Below the pieces are notes generated by a model. That model did no database searches. It was not told the DNA's origin and saw only the letters and a list, made by a program, of their open reading frames with translations. Shown in pieces: positions 62,542 through 64,000 of a DNA stretch of 64,000 nt (position 1 is the first letter of the stretch; each line of letters starts with the position of its first letter). Both the position numbers and the translations under genes were made by a program. Source of the DNA: Bacillota bacterium (GTDB lineage Bacteria > Bacillota > Clostridia > Acetivibrionales > JAEZXR01); contig JAEZXR010000015.1 in assembly GCA_023419605.1 (NCBI GenBank), positions 12,968-76,967 on the forward strand, in the 5' to 3' direction.

Positions 62542-63126
62542 ATGAACAAAGTAGCAAAATTGACGGAACTCTATGAAAAGTTCCAGAATGAATTTAAAGA
62601 TAAAGAGATCGTATTGGGAGAAGGAAATCCCGATGCAACGCTGCTTCTGATCGGAGAAGCGCCGGGAAGGGAAGAAGTCAAGTTGTCGAAACCCTTTGTA
62701 GGTACGGCGGGGAAAAATCTTACGGAATTCTTGAATATTGTGGGAATTAATCGAGAAGATATTTATATAACCAATGCCATAAAATTCAGACTTTCAAAAG
62801 TCAACCCTGCCACGGAAATGATTGTAAACAGACCGGCTACGCAGGCTGAAATCGTTGCCAACAGGCAATATTTGCTGGATGAAATCCAGATCATTCTGCC
62901 CGAGTATATCGTTACACTGGGGAATGTTCCACTGAAAGCTGTGACGGGAGAAAACGATATGGCAGTGGGGCAGGTGCATGGCCGTCTGCAAACCATAAAC
63001 CTTCAAGGAAAGGAATATAAGCTGTTTCCGCTCTACCATCCTGCTAGTATCATCTATAAAAGAGAATTAAAAGAGGTATATATAGAAGATATAAAAACGT
63101 TAAAAAGAATCACAACTGGAGCTTGA
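62542..63126 (+). CDS. Uracil-DNA glycosylase superfamily protein without Fe-S cysteines
   Basis: 194 residues. Motif 1 GEAPGREEVKLSKPFVG and motif 2 YHPASIIY place it in the family 4-like UDG group, as does its length. It has no cysteine at all, so the 4Fe-4S cluster of family 4 cannot form; VKCRPP of the canonical enzyme is IKFRLS here. It may be a distinct glycosylase with other base specificity, or non-catalytic. It is not the same as the canonical family 4 enzyme at 42371-42949. Confidence 0.8.
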   Translation: MNKVAKLTELYEKFQNEFKDKEIVLGEGNPDATLLLIGEAPGREEVKLSKPFVGTAGKNLTEFLNIVGINREDIYITNAIKFRLSKVNPATEMIVNRPATQAEIVANRQYLLDEIQIILPEYIVTLGNVPLKAVTGENDMAVGQVHGRLQTINLQGKEYKLFPLYHPASIIYKRELKEVYIEDIKTLKRITTGA

Positions 63127-63232
63127 AACAGAATGATAGAGCAATACAGATTTGTACAAACTATGCAGAAGCTAAATTATTCCTAGGATAAAATACGCCA
63201 CTAATTGACAGAATAGGTGCTGAGAATTTATG

Positions 63233-63262
63233 TTGACACTTGTTGAAAGCTAATGTTATAAT
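63233..63262 (+). promoter_or_regulatory. rRNA promoter P1
   Basis: TTGACA (63233-63238), 18 nt, TATAAT (63257-63262). Confidence 0.75.
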
Positions 63263-63343
63263 ATCTAAGCTGTCGTTGCTAAGTTACACAAATGGCAAAA
63301 CAATCAAGGTTTGAAAGAACTTTGAAAAAATGAAGAAAAAGTG

Positions 63344-63372
63344 TTGACAAGGAAATAACAGTGTGATATTAT
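63344..63372 (+). promoter_or_regulatory. rRNA promoter P2
   Basis: TTGACA (63344-63349), 17 nt, TATTAT (63367-63372). The CTTTGAAAAG further on (63409-63418) resembles the boxA/leader region of clostridial rRNA operons. The gap 63127-63512 holds only these promoters and the rRNA leader. Confidence 0.8.
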
Positions 63373-63512
63373 ACAAAAGCGCTCACAAGAGCGGTGGACT
63401 TTGAAAAGTAAACAGTGTAAAAGTTAAGAAATAACTCGTTAATAAATTTGAGTTACTTGTAACTACAAGTCAGTAAATAGTAATTTGAGCCTAACAGGCG
63501 ATCAAATAAAAG

Positions 63513-64000
<488 letters not shown>

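Overview
This window comes from a Gram-positive, anaerobic, fermentative member of the Clostridia. The 5' part of a 16S rRNA gene at the right edge reads most like Clostridium cluster III (the Acetivibrio/Ruminiclostridium group), judged from memory of its conserved blocks and not from a database search. Supporting signs are A-tract-rich clostridial promoters, strong AGGAGG ribosome sites, an NADH-linked [FeFe]-hydrogenase operon with a Rex operator, a dapL-type lysine route and an actinobacteria/firmicute-style ABC importer for oligosaccharides.

Layout. 1-277: end of a xylose isomerase gene. 399-3711: a compact five-gene cluster (DRTGG protein, RsbW-like ATPase, a ferredoxin/[FeFe]-hydrogenase-like protein lacking the proton-transfer cysteine, second DRTGG protein, PHP phosphoesterase), probably a redox or H2 sensing module. 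3909-5918: homoserine O-acetyltransferase and a lipoprotein amidase. 6080-11316: the bifurcating-type hydrogenase operon (NuoE-like HydC, HATPase, 2Fe-2S protein, HydB, HydA) behind a promoter that carries a Rex site. 11319-11785: an unusually structured non-coding stretch ahead of a Nudix gene. 12414-16440: PAP2 membrane protein with a VanRS-like two-component system, then a divergent PadR/HAAS pair. 16543-20954: CbpA-like DnaJ, HD-GYP protein, two small conserved hypotheticals, threonine aldolase. 21222-26323: a three-gene recombination-type module (two SF1 helicase-like proteins and a Cas4/AddB-like Fe-S nuclease). 26401-26935: a tRNA array Glu-Asp-Thr-Tyr. 27020-38862 (minus strand): a cell-surface glycosylation locus with four GT-C membrane transferases or GT-C-like proteins, two of them fused to the same extracellular carbohydrate-binding domain, two GtrA flippase-like proteins, a GT2 polyprenyl-phosphate glycosyltransferase and an FAD protein of the UDP-galactopyranose mutase type. 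38903-42949: dapF, dapL, an LCP ligase, a family 4 uracil-DNA glycosylase. 43067-62425: a polysaccharide utilisation locus. 62542-63126: a cysteine-free relative of the family 4 glycosylase. 63233-64000: tandem rRNA promoters and the start of 16S rRNA.

How it works together. The hydrogenase operon would dispose of NADH and reduced ferredoxin as H2 and is likely derepressed when NADH/NAD+ rises (Rex). In the polysaccharide locus a large secreted protein with two tandem beta-helix modules probably cuts an acidic polymer outside the cell, a lipoprotein-dependent importer brings in the pieces, and leaderless (cytoplasmic) enzymes - a PL8-type lyase, a GH105 unsaturated uronidase, a GH57-like protein, a carboxylesterase and an unrecognised 596-residue protein - finish the job; a membrane-bound AraC-type regulator at the front is the probable switch. 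The exact substrate is not shown by the sequence, but lyase plus unsaturated uronidase means it contains uronic acid.

The strongest leads for something new are the nested RNA-like structure at 11514-11641 and its dispersed relatives, the lectin-domain/GT-C fusions, the unrecognised protein at 50996-52786 inside the polysaccharide locus, and the three-gene helicase-nuclease module.
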